Shown piece by piece: positions 26,036 to 34,229 of a stretch of 36,475 nucleotides of DNA. The notes beneath the pieces were generated by a model. That model searched no databases. It was not told the DNA's origin and was given only the letters and a program-made list of their open reading frames with translations. The translations under genes were made by a program, and so were the position numbers. The stretch's first letter is position 1; each line of letters starts with the position of its first letter. This stretch comes from an uncultured Clostridia bacterium (lineage in GTDB: Bacteria; Bacillota; Clostridia; Oscillospirales; Ruminococcaceae). The DNA is taken from the NCBI GenBank assembly GCA_947588805.1, contig CANPYR010000023.1, forward strand, positions 1 through 36,475, given 5' to 3'.

Positions 26036-27325
26036 ATGAAGTTAAACGTCAGACAGACCGTTCTTATCGGGCTTCCGTTCGCGTCCATCCTTGCCTTCTG
26101 GCAGTTCTACGACCAGGTCATACCGGTAATACTTGAAAACCGCTTCGGCTGTTCAACTTTGATTACAAACGTCGTTATGTCTATCGATAACGTCCTTGCG
26201 GTGTTTATGCTGCCGCTGTTCGGGACTCTTTCCGATAAGACTTCTACACGTCTCGGAAGGCGCACGCCGTATATCCTCTTCGGAACGCTCGCCGCGGCGG
26301 CGCTTATGATAGTGATGGCGGCGCTGACCGAATCAAGAAGCTTTGTCGGATTCTTTATCTGCCTTATGATCCTTCTTGTCACTATGAGCATATATCGCTC
26401 CCCGGCGGTGGCGTATATGCCGGACGTGACTCCGAAGCCGCTTCGCTCTAAAGGGAATGCGGTTATAAATCTTGTGGGATATATCGGTGGGATATTCTCT
26501 ACTATTTTAATGACTTTTCTTATCTCCTCCCGCACTACCGACAGCGGAATCATAGAATACGACAGCTTTATCCCGATCTTTACGGCCGTAGCTCTGTTTA
26601 TGCTTGTCACGGTCCTTGCGATGGTGTTCACGCTTAACGAGAACAAGGTCGTAAGAAATTCCGGAGTCGGAAACGACGCGGAGGAAAAGGCTTCGGCGGG
26701 TGAAAAGCTTCCGAAGCCGGTGGTGAAAAGTCTTGTGTTTATCCTTGTCTCGGTGTTTCTGTGGTTCACGGCCTATAACGGAGTTACCACGTCTTTCTCG
26801 CGCTATTTTGAAAACCGTTACGGACTTGACGCGGGCGTGTCGTCTTTGTATCTCACCGTCGCGACGGTCGCGGCTATCGCTTCCTTCGTTCCGCTGGGGA
26901 TCATATCCTCCCGTCTCGGAAGAAAGAAAACTATCCTTATAGGTATCACGGTCATGACAGTATGCTATCTTGCGATATTCTTCCTTGGCTCCGCAGGGGT
27001 TTTGATGTACATAGTTTTCGCGACCGTAGGTATCGGCTGGGCTGCTATCAACGTAAACTCCTTCCCGATGGTAGTTGAGATGTGCCACTCGTCCGACGTT
27101 GGAAAATATACCGGATACTACTACGCGTTTTCTATGGCGGCGCAGATCTTCACTCCGATATTCTCGGGGATTTTGATAACGAAGTTAGGCTATACAGTTC
27201 TATTCCCGTATGCGGTGATATTCTCGGCGCTGAGCTTTATAACTATGATATTTGTAAGACACGGCGATTCAAAGCCGGAGCAAAAGGCTTCTGTGCTTGA
27301 GCACTTCGACGTGGATATAGATTGA
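26036..27325 (+). CDS. MFS transporter, SLC45/GPH-like sugar-type
   Basis: This 429-residue protein has 12 predicted membrane helices and the MFS loop signature in GTLSDKTSTRLGRRTPYIL after helix 2, with a second basic loop (SSRLGRKKT) in the C-terminal half. The sequence resembles the SLC45/melibiose-type carriers (YRSPAVAYMPDVTPKPLRSK, with GNAVINLVGYIGGI), which import di- or oligosaccharides with protons or cations. A central hydrophilic loop lies near residues 205-232. AGGGGG lies before the ATG. It could supply the intracellular GH31/GH43/esterase enzymes, though it is 4 kb away and separately transcribed. The substrate is not determined. Confidence 0.85.
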   Translation: MKLNVRQTVLIGLPFASILAFWQFYDQVIPVILENRFGCSTLITNVVMSIDNVLAVFMLPLFGTLSDKTSTRLGRRTPYILFGTLAAAALMIVMAALTESRSFVGFFICLMILLVTMSIYRSPAVAYMPDVTPKPLRSKGNAVINLVGYIGGIFSTILMTFLISSRTTDSGIIEYDSFIPIFTAVALFMLVTVLAMVFTLNENKVVRNSGVGNDAEEKASAGEKLPKPVVKSLVFILVSVFLWFTAYNGVTTSFSRYFENRYGLDAGVSSLYLTVATVAAIASFVPLGIISSRLGRKKTILIGITVMTVCYLAIFFLGSAGVLMYIVFATVGIGWAAINVNSFPMVVEMCHSSDVGKYTGYYYAFSMAAQIFTPIFSGILITKLGYTVLFPYAVIFSALSFITMIFVRHGDSKPEQKASVLEHFDVDID

Positions 27326-27375
27326 CAGAGGATAAAAGCGCGGCGAGAAACGCAAATAAAAAACCTATACCAAAA

Positions 27376-27410
27376 TTTCGGGGGAGCGAAAACGCGCCCC
27401 CTGATTTTTT
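27376..27410 (+). terminator. Terminator after the MFS gene, embedded in repeat copy E
   Basis: TCGGGGG and CCCCCTGA flank AGCGAAAACGCG, followed by TTTTTTC. Here the hairpin of the composite repeat works as a normal intrinsic terminator. Confidence 0.75.
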
Positions 27411-27480
27411 CACCCATCCTCCCGCCGTTTGATCTCAGATCTCTGACCTCTGATCTCCGACTTCTGTCCTTTGTTCGCGG
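27380..27480 (+). repeat. Composite hairpin-plus-heptad repeat, copy E
   Basis: A hairpin at 27380-27401 is followed by TGATTTTTTCACCC, about 20 variable bases and six consecutive heptads from 27432 (ATCTCAG, ATCTCTG, ACCTCTG, ATCTCCG, ACTTCTG, TCCTTTG). Then TTCGCGG ends the unit. Order and length (about 100 bases) match copies B and D. Confidence 0.7.
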
Positions 27481-27518
27481 TTGTTTACGTCATAAAAACG
27501 CTTTTTACGTTAAAAGTA

Positions 27519-27547
27519 TTGACATGAGAGGATAACTTTGGTAGAGT
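27519..27547 (+). promoter_or_regulatory. Distal promoter of the ABC/CARDB operon
   Basis: TTGACA (27519-27524), 17 bases, TAGAGT (27542-27547). The -10 box is weak. The leader between this and the second promoter, 27548-27725, shows no gene. Confidence 0.55.
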
Positions 27548-27725
27548 AGTTTATGTATAAATCCGCCCGCATATAACTCCGGATATTGCCTGAAAAATTT
27601 ACAGAAAAAATTTTTCGCGATCTGCAATAATTCGGGGTGAAAAAGCGTATTACATATGTGAGGAAAACAGCGCGGAAGGAAATCTTAAGAAAATATTAAA
27701 ATTTGATTACAGATTGTAAAACCAC

Positions 27726-27754
27726 TTGAATTTTCCGGTTTGCAGTGCTATAAT
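27726..27754 (+). promoter_or_regulatory. Proximal promoter of the ABC/CARDB operon
   Basis: TTGAAT (27726-27731), 17 bases, TATAAT (27749-27754), about 50 bases before the start codon. Confidence 0.7.
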
Positions 27755-27801
27755 CACAGTGTGAGAACGCGGCGGTATACAAATCAAAGAAAAGAAGGGA
27801 G

Positions 27802-28791
27802 ATGACGGCGTTGGAGGTATCGGCCGGTACAAAGAAGCCTGCCATTTCTATAAGGGGTCTGACGAAGGTCTTCGTGCTCGGACATGAAAAGGTCAGGGCG
27901 CTGAACGGGATCGACCTCGACATATATCCAAACGAGATTGTTTGTCTCCTTGGAACGTCGGGCTCGGGCAAATCGACTCTTCTGAATATGATGGCGGGCC
28001 TTGAAAAGCCAACCAAGGGAAGCGTTTCCATCTACGGCGAGAGAATAGAGAAGATGAACGAAAGAAAGTTAGCTATCTTCAGACAGAAGTATATGGGATT
28101 TGTCTTCCAGTCCTATAACCTGCTTCCGAACCTTACGGCTATCGACAACGTGGCGCTTCCGCTCGCTTTTGCGGGAGTAAAGAGGAGCGTAAGGGATAAG
28201 AAAGCGAAGAAAATGCTTAAGATGGTGGGTCTCGGAAAGAGGATGCGGCACCGTCCGACTCAGATGTCAGGCGGCCAGCAGCAGAGAGTAGGAATCGCGA
28301 GGGCGTTCGTAGGAACGCCGAAGATAGTCTTTGCAGACGAGCCTACCGGGAACCTTGATACAAGGACCACGATTGAGATCATGGAAATGATGGTCAATAT
28401 GTCGAGGGAAAACCATCAGACGCTTATAATCGTCACGCACGATATCGAGATCGCGGCTTATGCGGATACGGTTTATCACATCATCGACGGAAAGATCTCG
28501 TCGGTGGAGGATAACCGAGGAAAACAGGCCATACCGAGAGCTGCGGGAGAGGATCTCAGCGACAGCGAGATCGAAGCCCAAAGGCTTAAGGCGGTCGAGG
28601 AAGCGGCCCCGGATATAAGGGCCGGCCGGACCGAGGAGCAAAGACATTCGGAGGACGAGCCCGAGATAGAAGCTATCGAGAGCGCCGACGAGGAAAAGAA
28701 CGAGGAGCAGATAAGCGAGATACTTGAGAATTCCGAACTCGGAGAGAGCTCCGAAGCGGATGAAATACATACGGAGGAAGATGAACAATGA
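27802..28791 (+). CDS. ABC transporter ATP-binding protein (MacB/LolD type) with acidic tail
   Basis: This 329-residue ATPase drives the FtsX-like permease encoded at 31414. It has Walker A GTSGSGKST near residue 52, Q-loop FQSYNLLP, signature MSGGQQQRVGIARAF, Walker B IVFADEPTGNLD and H-loop VTHD. About 230 residues complete the domain. The remaining 85 or so form a strongly acidic tail (for example EDEPEIEAIESADEEKNEEQ), unusual for this family. The start is uncertain: ATG 27802 directly abuts AAGGGAG, while TTG 27811 is better spaced. The stop overlaps the next start (ATGA). Confidence 0.92.
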   Translation: MTALEVSAGTKKPAISIRGLTKVFVLGHEKVRALNGIDLDIYPNEIVCLLGTSGSGKSTLLNMMAGLEKPTKGSVSIYGERIEKMNERKLAIFRQKYMGFVFQSYNLLPNLTAIDNVALPLAFAGVKRSVRDKKAKKMLKMVGLGKRMRHRPTQMSGGQQQRVGIARAFVGTPKIVFADEPTGNLDTRTTIEIMEMMVNMSRENHQTLIIVTHDIEIAAYADTVYHIIDGKISSVEDNRGKQAIPRAAGEDLSDSEIEAQRLKAVEEAAPDIRAGRTEEQRHSEDEPEIEAIESADEEKNEEQISEILENSELGESSEADEIHTEEDEQ

Positions 28792-31382
28792 AAAGGTTTT
28801 TGATAGTGATTTTAAGCATAGCCCTTGCGTTTAGCTGCCTTGGGGTATCGGCGTTCGCGGCGGGCAACGGGGATAGGGTCAACTCGTATTTAAACATAAA
28901 TACAGTTGGAGACCTTCAGGCAGATGCCGGAAAAGAGTTTGATGTAAAGCTTCAGCTCGATACATCGACATATGGCGGTACGGCAAAAGTAACAATTTCC
29001 GGCGATGGCTTTACAATGAGCGGGCATTCTACGCAGGTTGAAAAGAAAGTTTCAAACGCGGCAGATACGATTGATTTTAAAGTCATTGCTGACAGCGCAT
29101 TATATAAAGGCGAATATCTTTTAACTGTCAATGTAACTTATACCGCTTTGGACGAAAAGGGTTTTGTACTATATGAAGTTACTGCTTCCAGAGAGTTTAG
29201 AGTAACAGTAAATTCCGAATATACAGGACCCGAAGAACCTCCGGAAGAGGAAGATTTAACTTTAGTTATAACTAATGCTTATGTTTCCGGAAATGGTATT
29301 GTGAAAAACGGAAACGGCAGTATTTCTTATGGTATTCAGGTTAATGAAGCAGGAGGAACTGCTTATGCTTCAATAGAAAGTACCGGAATTGAGGAAAATT
29401 CGTATTACGGTTCAAACAGTATCACGGTTTCCAATAACAGCGCTTCCGGAACGCTTCCTATTATTTGTATGCCATCAGCGCAAGCCGGAATGAATAAAAT
29501 TACCCTTACTGTTACCTACGTTAAGGGAAGCAAACAGGCAACTGCAACTAAAACAATCAACGTAAATGTAATTGATCCATCTGAATCTGAAATTGAAGGT
29601 ACTCCGGGTGTTTCGTTGACGATAACCTCTGCGCCTGAGAATGTAATCATGCCCGGCGATACTTTTAGAATTGACTTTACGACCAAGCTTAACAATATTG
29701 AAATTATAAACACTTGGAATTATCATAGCATTGTTGAGGGATTAGTAACAATTTCCGGAGAGGGCTTTACTCTTGCGGGAGCACTGGCGCAGGAAGAAAT
29801 TTCCACTGGCAATGCTTCAATAGAAGTTCTGTGCGATGAGGGAGCGGTAAGCGGGAGACAGCAATTTACTGTAGAGGTTGAATTTAAAGTAGACGGTGAA
29901 TCCTATACTGCTTCAAGAATTGTCAATGTAGATGTTGTTAAAGACGAGGAAGAAAAGGAAGAGGTAGACGAATCCAAGGAGCACGCAAACTTCAGCCTTG
30001 TGAGCGCTTCCATCCCCGAAAAGAAGGGCCGCTCTAACCTCTCTACCAAGCTCACTATGGTATTTAAGAATAACACCGATTATACCGCCGAGAATCTCAA
30101 GGTCAAGCTTGCGGGACTCGGAGACATCATCCTTAACACCTATACCGATACCGCCGAAGCGGGCGATGTAAAGGGCGGCGAATCGGTCACGGCTTCCTTC
30201 CCGATAAAGTTTGCGGAATATCCGACGGTACAGACCAAGCTTGACGTTGAGGTCAGCTACGATTCGATAGCGGGACCTCAGACCGAGACCTTCAGCGTTT
30301 ATCTCCAGGCGACCGAAAAGAAGAAGGAGGATGAAACCGTTCCCGAGGATAAGAAATCTCTGAAGCCGAAGGTCATCGTATCGAGCTACAGCGTTGAAGC
30401 GGATAACGAAAAGAACGAGGTAGTCTCCGGCGAGGAATTCACGCTTAAGATAGTTTTGGAGAACACTTCTGTCGATAAGGATCTTCGCAACATGACGGTA
30501 AACGTAACTCCCGGAGCGAATTATAACACCGGCACGAACGGCTCCGGAGCGAGCGGGGGACCGGTATTCAGCTTTATCGACGGCACCAGCTCCTTCTACA
30601 CCGATATGTTTGAAAAGAGTTCGACCAAGGAATACTCGATAAGACTCAAGTGCTCAGCGAGCGCCGGCGCGGGAAGCTATCCTATAGACGTAAGCTTCGA
30701 CTTTGAATACGAGCTTGACAGCGGAAACGGATACGATAACGGAAACGGCGAGCTTTCGATAAACCTCCCCGTCACCCAGCCTATCAAGTTCGACCTCATG
30801 GAATGGACTCCTCCTACGGAATGCGGACCGGACGGCGTTGAGCTCAGCTTCCAGTACTTCAATAAATCCAAGAACCCCATGACCGCTCTCGGGATCTCGG
30901 TTGAAGGCGACTTCGAGATGCCGACTCAGTACCCCGGCTCTTTGGCGGCTTCAAGCTATGAATACTTCTCCGGGACTATGACTCCCGTTGATCCCTCCGC
31001 GGTTGGCGAAACAAAACAGGCTGTTCTTGTATTCACCTTCGAGGATTCCGCAGGAGCCGAGCAGAGGATCGAATATCCCTTCGACGTTACTATCGTAGAA
31101 ACGTCTTCTATGGGCGACGATATGATGATGGGCGACGACATGGGAATGATGGGCGGCGACAACGGCTTTGACGTTATGGATCCCAACATGGGCGGGGATA
31201 TGATGTTCGACGAGTTCGGAAATCCCGTATCTTCGGAAACCGAACAGCAGAGCGGACTTCCCCTCTGGGCAAAGATAGCGATCCCCGCGGCGGTTGTGGT
31301 TGTCATAATTATAGCCGCAGTGGTAATTACTAAGAAGGTAAAGGCGAAGAGATTAGCCGAGGACGAGGATGACGACGAGTAA
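28788..31382 (+). CDS. Secreted CARDB-like surface protein anchored by a C-terminal helix
   Basis: This 864-residue protein has a signal peptide (MKRFLIVILSIALAFSCLGV, cut near AFAAG) and a series of beta-sandwich repeats with NEAGG, SGEGFTL and FKNNTDYTAENLKVKL patterns resembling CARDB/COG1361 domains. A Met/Asp/Gly-rich linker follows (GDDMMMGDDMGMMGGD), then a single membrane helix (LPLWAKIAIPAAVVVVIIIA) and a basic-acidic tail. It lies between an ABC ATPase and its permease with a four-base overlap upstream, so it probably acts with them, perhaps as a Gram-positive stand-in for a membrane-fusion or substrate-handling subunit. The first 390 or so codons are AT-rich compared with the rest. 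Confidence 0.85.
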   Translation: MKRFLIVILSIALAFSCLGVSAFAAGNGDRVNSYLNINTVGDLQADAGKEFDVKLQLDTSTYGGTAKVTISGDGFTMSGHSTQVEKKVSNAADTIDFKVIADSALYKGEYLLTVNVTYTALDEKGFVLYEVTASREFRVTVNSEYTGPEEPPEEEDLTLVITNAYVSGNGIVKNGNGSISYGIQVNEAGGTAYASIESTGIEENSYYGSNSITVSNNSASGTLPIICMPSAQAGMNKITLTVTYVKGSKQATATKTINVNVIDPSESEIEGTPGVSLTITSAPENVIMPGDTFRIDFTTKLNNIEIINTWNYHSIVEGLVTISGEGFTLAGALAQEEISTGNASIEVLCDEGAVSGRQQFTVEVEFKVDGESYTASRIVNVDVVKDEEEKEEVDESKEHANFSLVSASIPEKKGRSNLSTKLTMVFKNNTDYTAENLKVKLAGLGDIILNTYTDTAEAGDVKGGESVTASFPIKFAEYPTVQTKLDVEVSYDSIAGPQTETFSVYLQATEKKKEDETVPEDKKSLKPKVIVSSYSVEADNEKNEVVSGEEFTLKIVLENTSVDKDLRNMTVNVTPGANYNTGTNGSGASGGPVFSFIDGTSSFYTDMFEKSSTKEYSIRLKCSASAGAGSYPIDVSFDFEYELDSGNGYDNGNGELSINLPVTQPIKFDLMEWTPPTECGPDGVELSFQYFNKSKNPMTALGISVEGDFEMPTQYPGSLAASSYEYFSGTMTPVDPSAVGETKQAVLVFTFEDSAGAEQRIEYPFDVTIVETSSMGDDMMMGDDMGMMGGDNGFDVMDPNMGGDMMFDEFGNPVSSETEQQSGLPLWAKIAIPAAVVVVIIIAAVVITKKVKAKRLAEDEDDDE

Positions 31383-31413
31383 TAGGTCTTAGTCCCGAAA
31401 GGATAATTGCTTA

Positions 31414-32877
31414 ATGAGAAAAATTGACATTTTTATCTTCGCGCTCTCTAACTTTCTGAGACGCAAGGCAAGATCCGCGCTGACGGTCTTAGGCGTTGTA
31501 ATCGGCACTGCCGCCGTTGTGATAATGCTCTCTATCGGTATCGGAATGAACAAGGGCTTCGAGGATCAGATAAGCTCCTGGGGAGACCTGAGAGAGATAA
31601 GCGTTTACACCAAGACCGGCTCTTATAACGAGGAGACCGGCGAGTGGGAACAGGCGGCGGTAGTCGAACCGCTTGACGATATCGCGATAGAAAATATCAA
31701 GAAGATCGACGGCGTTAAGGCTGTTTCCCCTATGCAGTACGGAAACTACATCAACTATCTTATAAGAAACAAAGAGGAGAGGATCTGGTATCCGTCCTTC
31801 CAGGGAATAGACGCGGCTTCTATGGCCGATCTCGGCTACGAGGTAGTGCTGGGAAGGCTTCTTGACGAGCGCGACGTGGGTACATATAACTTCGTGCTCT
31901 GCTATAACCTGCCGTTCGAGTGGAACGATATCCACGAGACCGATTGGCAGAATCTAACCAGATATTATGAATCGACTGCGGGCGAGGAGCTGCCGATGAA
32001 CCCGGTAAACGAATTCGACGACAGCGTGTTTTACGAGATGACCTGGGATCAGAACTACGCTTCCGGCGCGGTCGATACGACAAAGCCGAAGGTTAAGGCG
32101 TTTAAAGGAAAATGCGTGGGAGTGCTGGTACAGAATCTCCAGAACGGAACCAGCGACTGGAGTCACGAAGCGTATATGGATATCAAGGGCCTGATGGAGC
32201 TTGACAAGCTTCTTGAGGAGAACCAGAACAAATACTATTCCGATCTCTGGGGCGAGGAGGTATCCATAGGAATCGGATACGGCGGAGACTCAAGCAACTA
32301 TAGCAGAGAGAATCTCTACCAGAATCTTACGGTTTTAGTCGAGGATACCGACGACGTTTTAGAGGTTCAGGACGCTATAAACGAGATGCAGTACGAGACC
32401 AACTCCAACATGGACTACTTAAGGCAGATGCAGGAGCAGACTGCGTTTCTGAGAGGAGTCTTAGGCGCGATAGGCGCGGTAGCGTTCTTCGTCGCGGCCA
32501 TCTCTATCGCGAACACGATGGTAATGTCGATATACGAAAGAACGCGAGAGATAGGGATCATGAAGGTCATAGGCTGCAAGCTCAAGGACATAAGAGGGAT
32601 GTTCTTAGTAGAAGCCGCGATAATAGGAGTAGTCGGAGGTTTGCTCGGGATAGGGTTAAGCTACGGGATATCGTTTGCTTTGAATAAGATGTCCGAGGGC
32701 GGGGGACTTGCGGAATCGTTCGGGATATATGCAAACGGAGCCTCGCTTTCGATAATACCGTTATGGCTTGATTTAGCGGCAGTACTGCTCGCGACCGGGG
32801 TAGGAGTGATTTCGGGATTATATCCTGCGATCAGGGCGACGAGACTGTCGGCGTTAGAAGCCATTAAGAATGAATAA
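31414..32877 (+). CDS. MacB/FtsX-like ABC transporter permease
   Basis: This 487-residue permease has the type VII ABC arrangement. An N-terminal helix (ALTVLGVVIGTAAVVIMLSI) comes first. A large extracytoplasmic domain follows at about residues 45-340, with MacB-like segments such as IENIKKIDGVKAVSPMQYGN. Three C-terminal helices come last, containing the FtsX-type ERTREIGIMKVIGCK coupling region and end motif SGLYPAIRATRLSALEAIKNE. Family members use ATP to move substrates or transmit force across the membrane and do not form a classical channel. AAAGGA precedes the ATG. It completes a three-gene operon. Confidence 0.94.
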   Translation: MRKIDIFIFALSNFLRRKARSALTVLGVVIGTAAVVIMLSIGIGMNKGFEDQISSWGDLREISVYTKTGSYNEETGEWEQAAVVEPLDDIAIENIKKIDGVKAVSPMQYGNYINYLIRNKEERIWYPSFQGIDAASMADLGYEVVLGRLLDERDVGTYNFVLCYNLPFEWNDIHETDWQNLTRYYESTAGEELPMNPVNEFDDSVFYEMTWDQNYASGAVDTTKPKVKAFKGKCVGVLVQNLQNGTSDWSHEAYMDIKGLMELDKLLEENQNKYYSDLWGEEVSIGIGYGGDSSNYSRENLYQNLTVLVEDTDDVLEVQDAINEMQYETNSNMDYLRQMQEQTAFLRGVLGAIGAVAFFVAAISIANTMVMSIYERTREIGIMKVIGCKLKDIRGMFLVEAAIIGVVGGLLGIGLSYGISFALNKMSEGGGLAESFGIYANGASLSIIPLWLDLAAVLLATGVGVISGLYPAIRATRLSALEAIKNE

Positions 32878-32912
32878 GCTTTCTTCCATCTTTTTTCATA
32901 TTTTTCCTTTCT

Positions 32913-33150
32913 GTAATGATCTGCTCACGGGCGGGTCATTACGCTTGTATGAGGGAAAAGAGGAATTAAAGAGGAAATAAAAAGGTTTCGCCGGCCTTTC
33001 CTCAAAAGGCCGCAGGTGTCTCGGGGGGCAGAAATCGCAACGACCACTGGTCGCGGCACGCAGGCGAGAAACTCTCCCAGCGTAAGCAAGCGCAGGACGG
33101 GGAGACACTCGCCGGGTGTTCCCCGCACTTAAAGACCCGCAACCCTCCCC
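32913..33150 (+). other. GC-rich structured non-coding block
   Basis: GTAATGATCTGC and GCGGGTCATTAC (32913-32924 and 32931-32942) form a 12-pair stem including wobbles. Further on, GGCCTTT/AAAGGCC, CGACCA/TGGTCG and a distant GTGTCTC/GAGACAC pairing (about 33017 and 33102) suggest a folded RNA. The short frames here look non-coding. The block separates the ABC operon from the phage region. Confidence 0.45.
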
Positions 33151-33189
33151 AAGCTTACAATCAAAGAAAAACAACCATACAAACCGTCT

Positions 33190-33228
33190 CGGCTCTTGCA
33201 CACAAAAATGGGCAAGAGCCGATTTATG
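33190..33228 (+). terminator. Intrinsic terminator-like hairpin
   Basis: CGGCTCTTGC and GCAAGAGCCG (33190-33199 and 33212-33221) form a ten-pair stem followed by ATTTATGTTT. No clear rightward gene precedes it except the distant permease or a non-coding RNA. From here to 33564 I see no convincing gene. Confidence 0.7.
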
Positions 33229-33564
33229 TTTGAACGATAAGTCAAACCTGTGATTGGCGCGTCAGAGAAGCGGCTGCAAGCCGCACGAGTTACACGAGCA
33301 TGAGCAGTTTTTACTGTTGCAATATGTGTCAAAAATCAATAAAATTTTTTGCAGAGAGACCGCGCAGAAGCAAGTACAGGAAATGTCATCTCCTCCCAAT
33401 ATCCCACGTCTCTAAAACGCAAAGCGGCAAAAAAGCGAGCGACAAAATCACAAGATTGGCAAACGGCGAAATATTAAACGTTTCCGGTCCGAACAAATAA
33501 TAAGGTTTAAGAAACACCCAAATGTTGTATTCCTGCATAATTGTGGGAAATGAAAACCTGTTAA

Positions 33565-33708
33565 TCAAAAATTCAAACAGTACGACAACTGCTGATATCA
33601 GCCGTTGAATGGAATTTACACTGTATTTTTGAAAGCACACTGAATATAAAGGAGATTGACCGCAATATCAGACTTGCAATCGCTTACTTAAACACCATTG
33701 ACGCTTAA
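33565..33708 (+). pseudogene. Possible C-terminal fragment of a phage gene
   Basis: A frame without a start, reading QTVRQLLISAVEWNLHCIF and then STLNIKEIDRNIRLAIAYLN before stopping at 33706, looks like real protein by its composition. A stop at 33562 closes it upstream. I do not recognise it. It may be what is left of a tail or retroelement gene deleted upstream of the lysis cassette. Confidence 0.25.
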
Positions 33709-33718
33709 TAAAATAAAA

Positions 33719-33806
33719 GCTGCCCTAACGGCTAAACGGGGAGAAAAAGAGCTGTATTTAATGCGATAAAGCAATTTAGCTGACCTATCGGCAAGACGGG
33801 GAGAAA
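33719..33806 (+). repeat. Pair of 28-base repeats, 60 bases apart, carrying ribosome binding sites
   Basis: The segments at 33719-33746 and 33779-33806 match at 24 of 28 positions, sharing GCTG, CCTA, CGGC and the end ACGGGGAGAAA. The second serves as leader and ribosome binding site for the 33816 gene; the first precedes only a two-codon frame. Both could fold through CC and CGGGG. Confidence 0.65.
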
Positions 33807-33815
33807 GGACAAAAA

Positions 33816-34229
33816 ATGAATACTTGTATTGAAATTATTTTGATAAATGAACACTTAGGAAATCCGACGGTTTTTCAGTGTGATAGTGATGAAATAGAGG
33901 AGGCAAAGTTATTTGCAAAGAATTACAAACAAAAGAACGGATTCAGCTATAAGAAAGAAAGTCACATCTTTTCTGTCAAGGACATTGTTTTAAGGGAGCG
34001 AACCTATACCACGCTTCATATGAAGCAGCACCTCAAATATGTAATGGAGCATTACAGCACGGGTGAACTCCCGCAGGATTATTGTCTTAGCGTTATAAGG
34101 AGCTACCTCGGTTTGATGAAATACTGCGACTGCGATGCTTTGAGGAACAAAGTCGTAAACGACTTCGCTTTGGTGAAAAAATTTGTAGAAGAATATCCCG
34201 ATGAGGAGGACTACCCCGATTATTTCTAA
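33816..34229 (+). CDS. Phage protein with reverse-transcriptase-like C-terminus
   Basis: This 137-residue protein has its own ribosome binding site (AGAAAGGA). Its first 70 residues match nothing I know (IEIILINEHLGNPTVFQCDS). The last 70 (MKQHLKYVMEHYSTGELPQD, then SVIRSYLGLMKYCDC) resemble the C-terminal thumb segment of retroelement-type reverse transcriptases, which typically end in SYLG-hK-h-sphaLR. The palm domain with YxDD is absent, so it cannot copy DNA. It could be a remnant fused to a new start or an independent phage protein that shares this helical motif. Its stop codon lies inside a terminator hairpin. Confidence 0.55.
   Translation: MNTCIEIILINEHLGNPTVFQCDSDEIEEAKLFAKNYKQKNGFSYKKESHIFSVKDIVLRERTYTTLHMKQHLKYVMEHYSTGELPQDYCLSVIRSYLGLMKYCDCDALRNKVVNDFALVKKFVEEYPDEEDYPDYF

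Noticed and set aside
27376-27410. Treating the repeat hairpins as ordinary terminators only
   Set aside because: Copy E does follow a gene, but copies B and D have no rightward gene before them, and the downstream heptads recur with the hairpin.
32896-33201. Leftward 101-codon frame in the GC-rich block
   Set aside because: Composition is biased by hairpins, there is no ribosome binding site, and frames on both strands are equally open.
33240-33300. tRNA-like or attachment-site sequence near the start of the phage region
   Set aside because: There is a GCGGCT-GCAAGCCGC hairpin, but no cloverleaf, anticodon arm or CCA end could be built, and no matching right end was found.
33300-33500. 66-codon rightward frame
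   Set aside because: No ribosome binding site, no recognisable motif and a composition unlike the neighbouring phage proteins.
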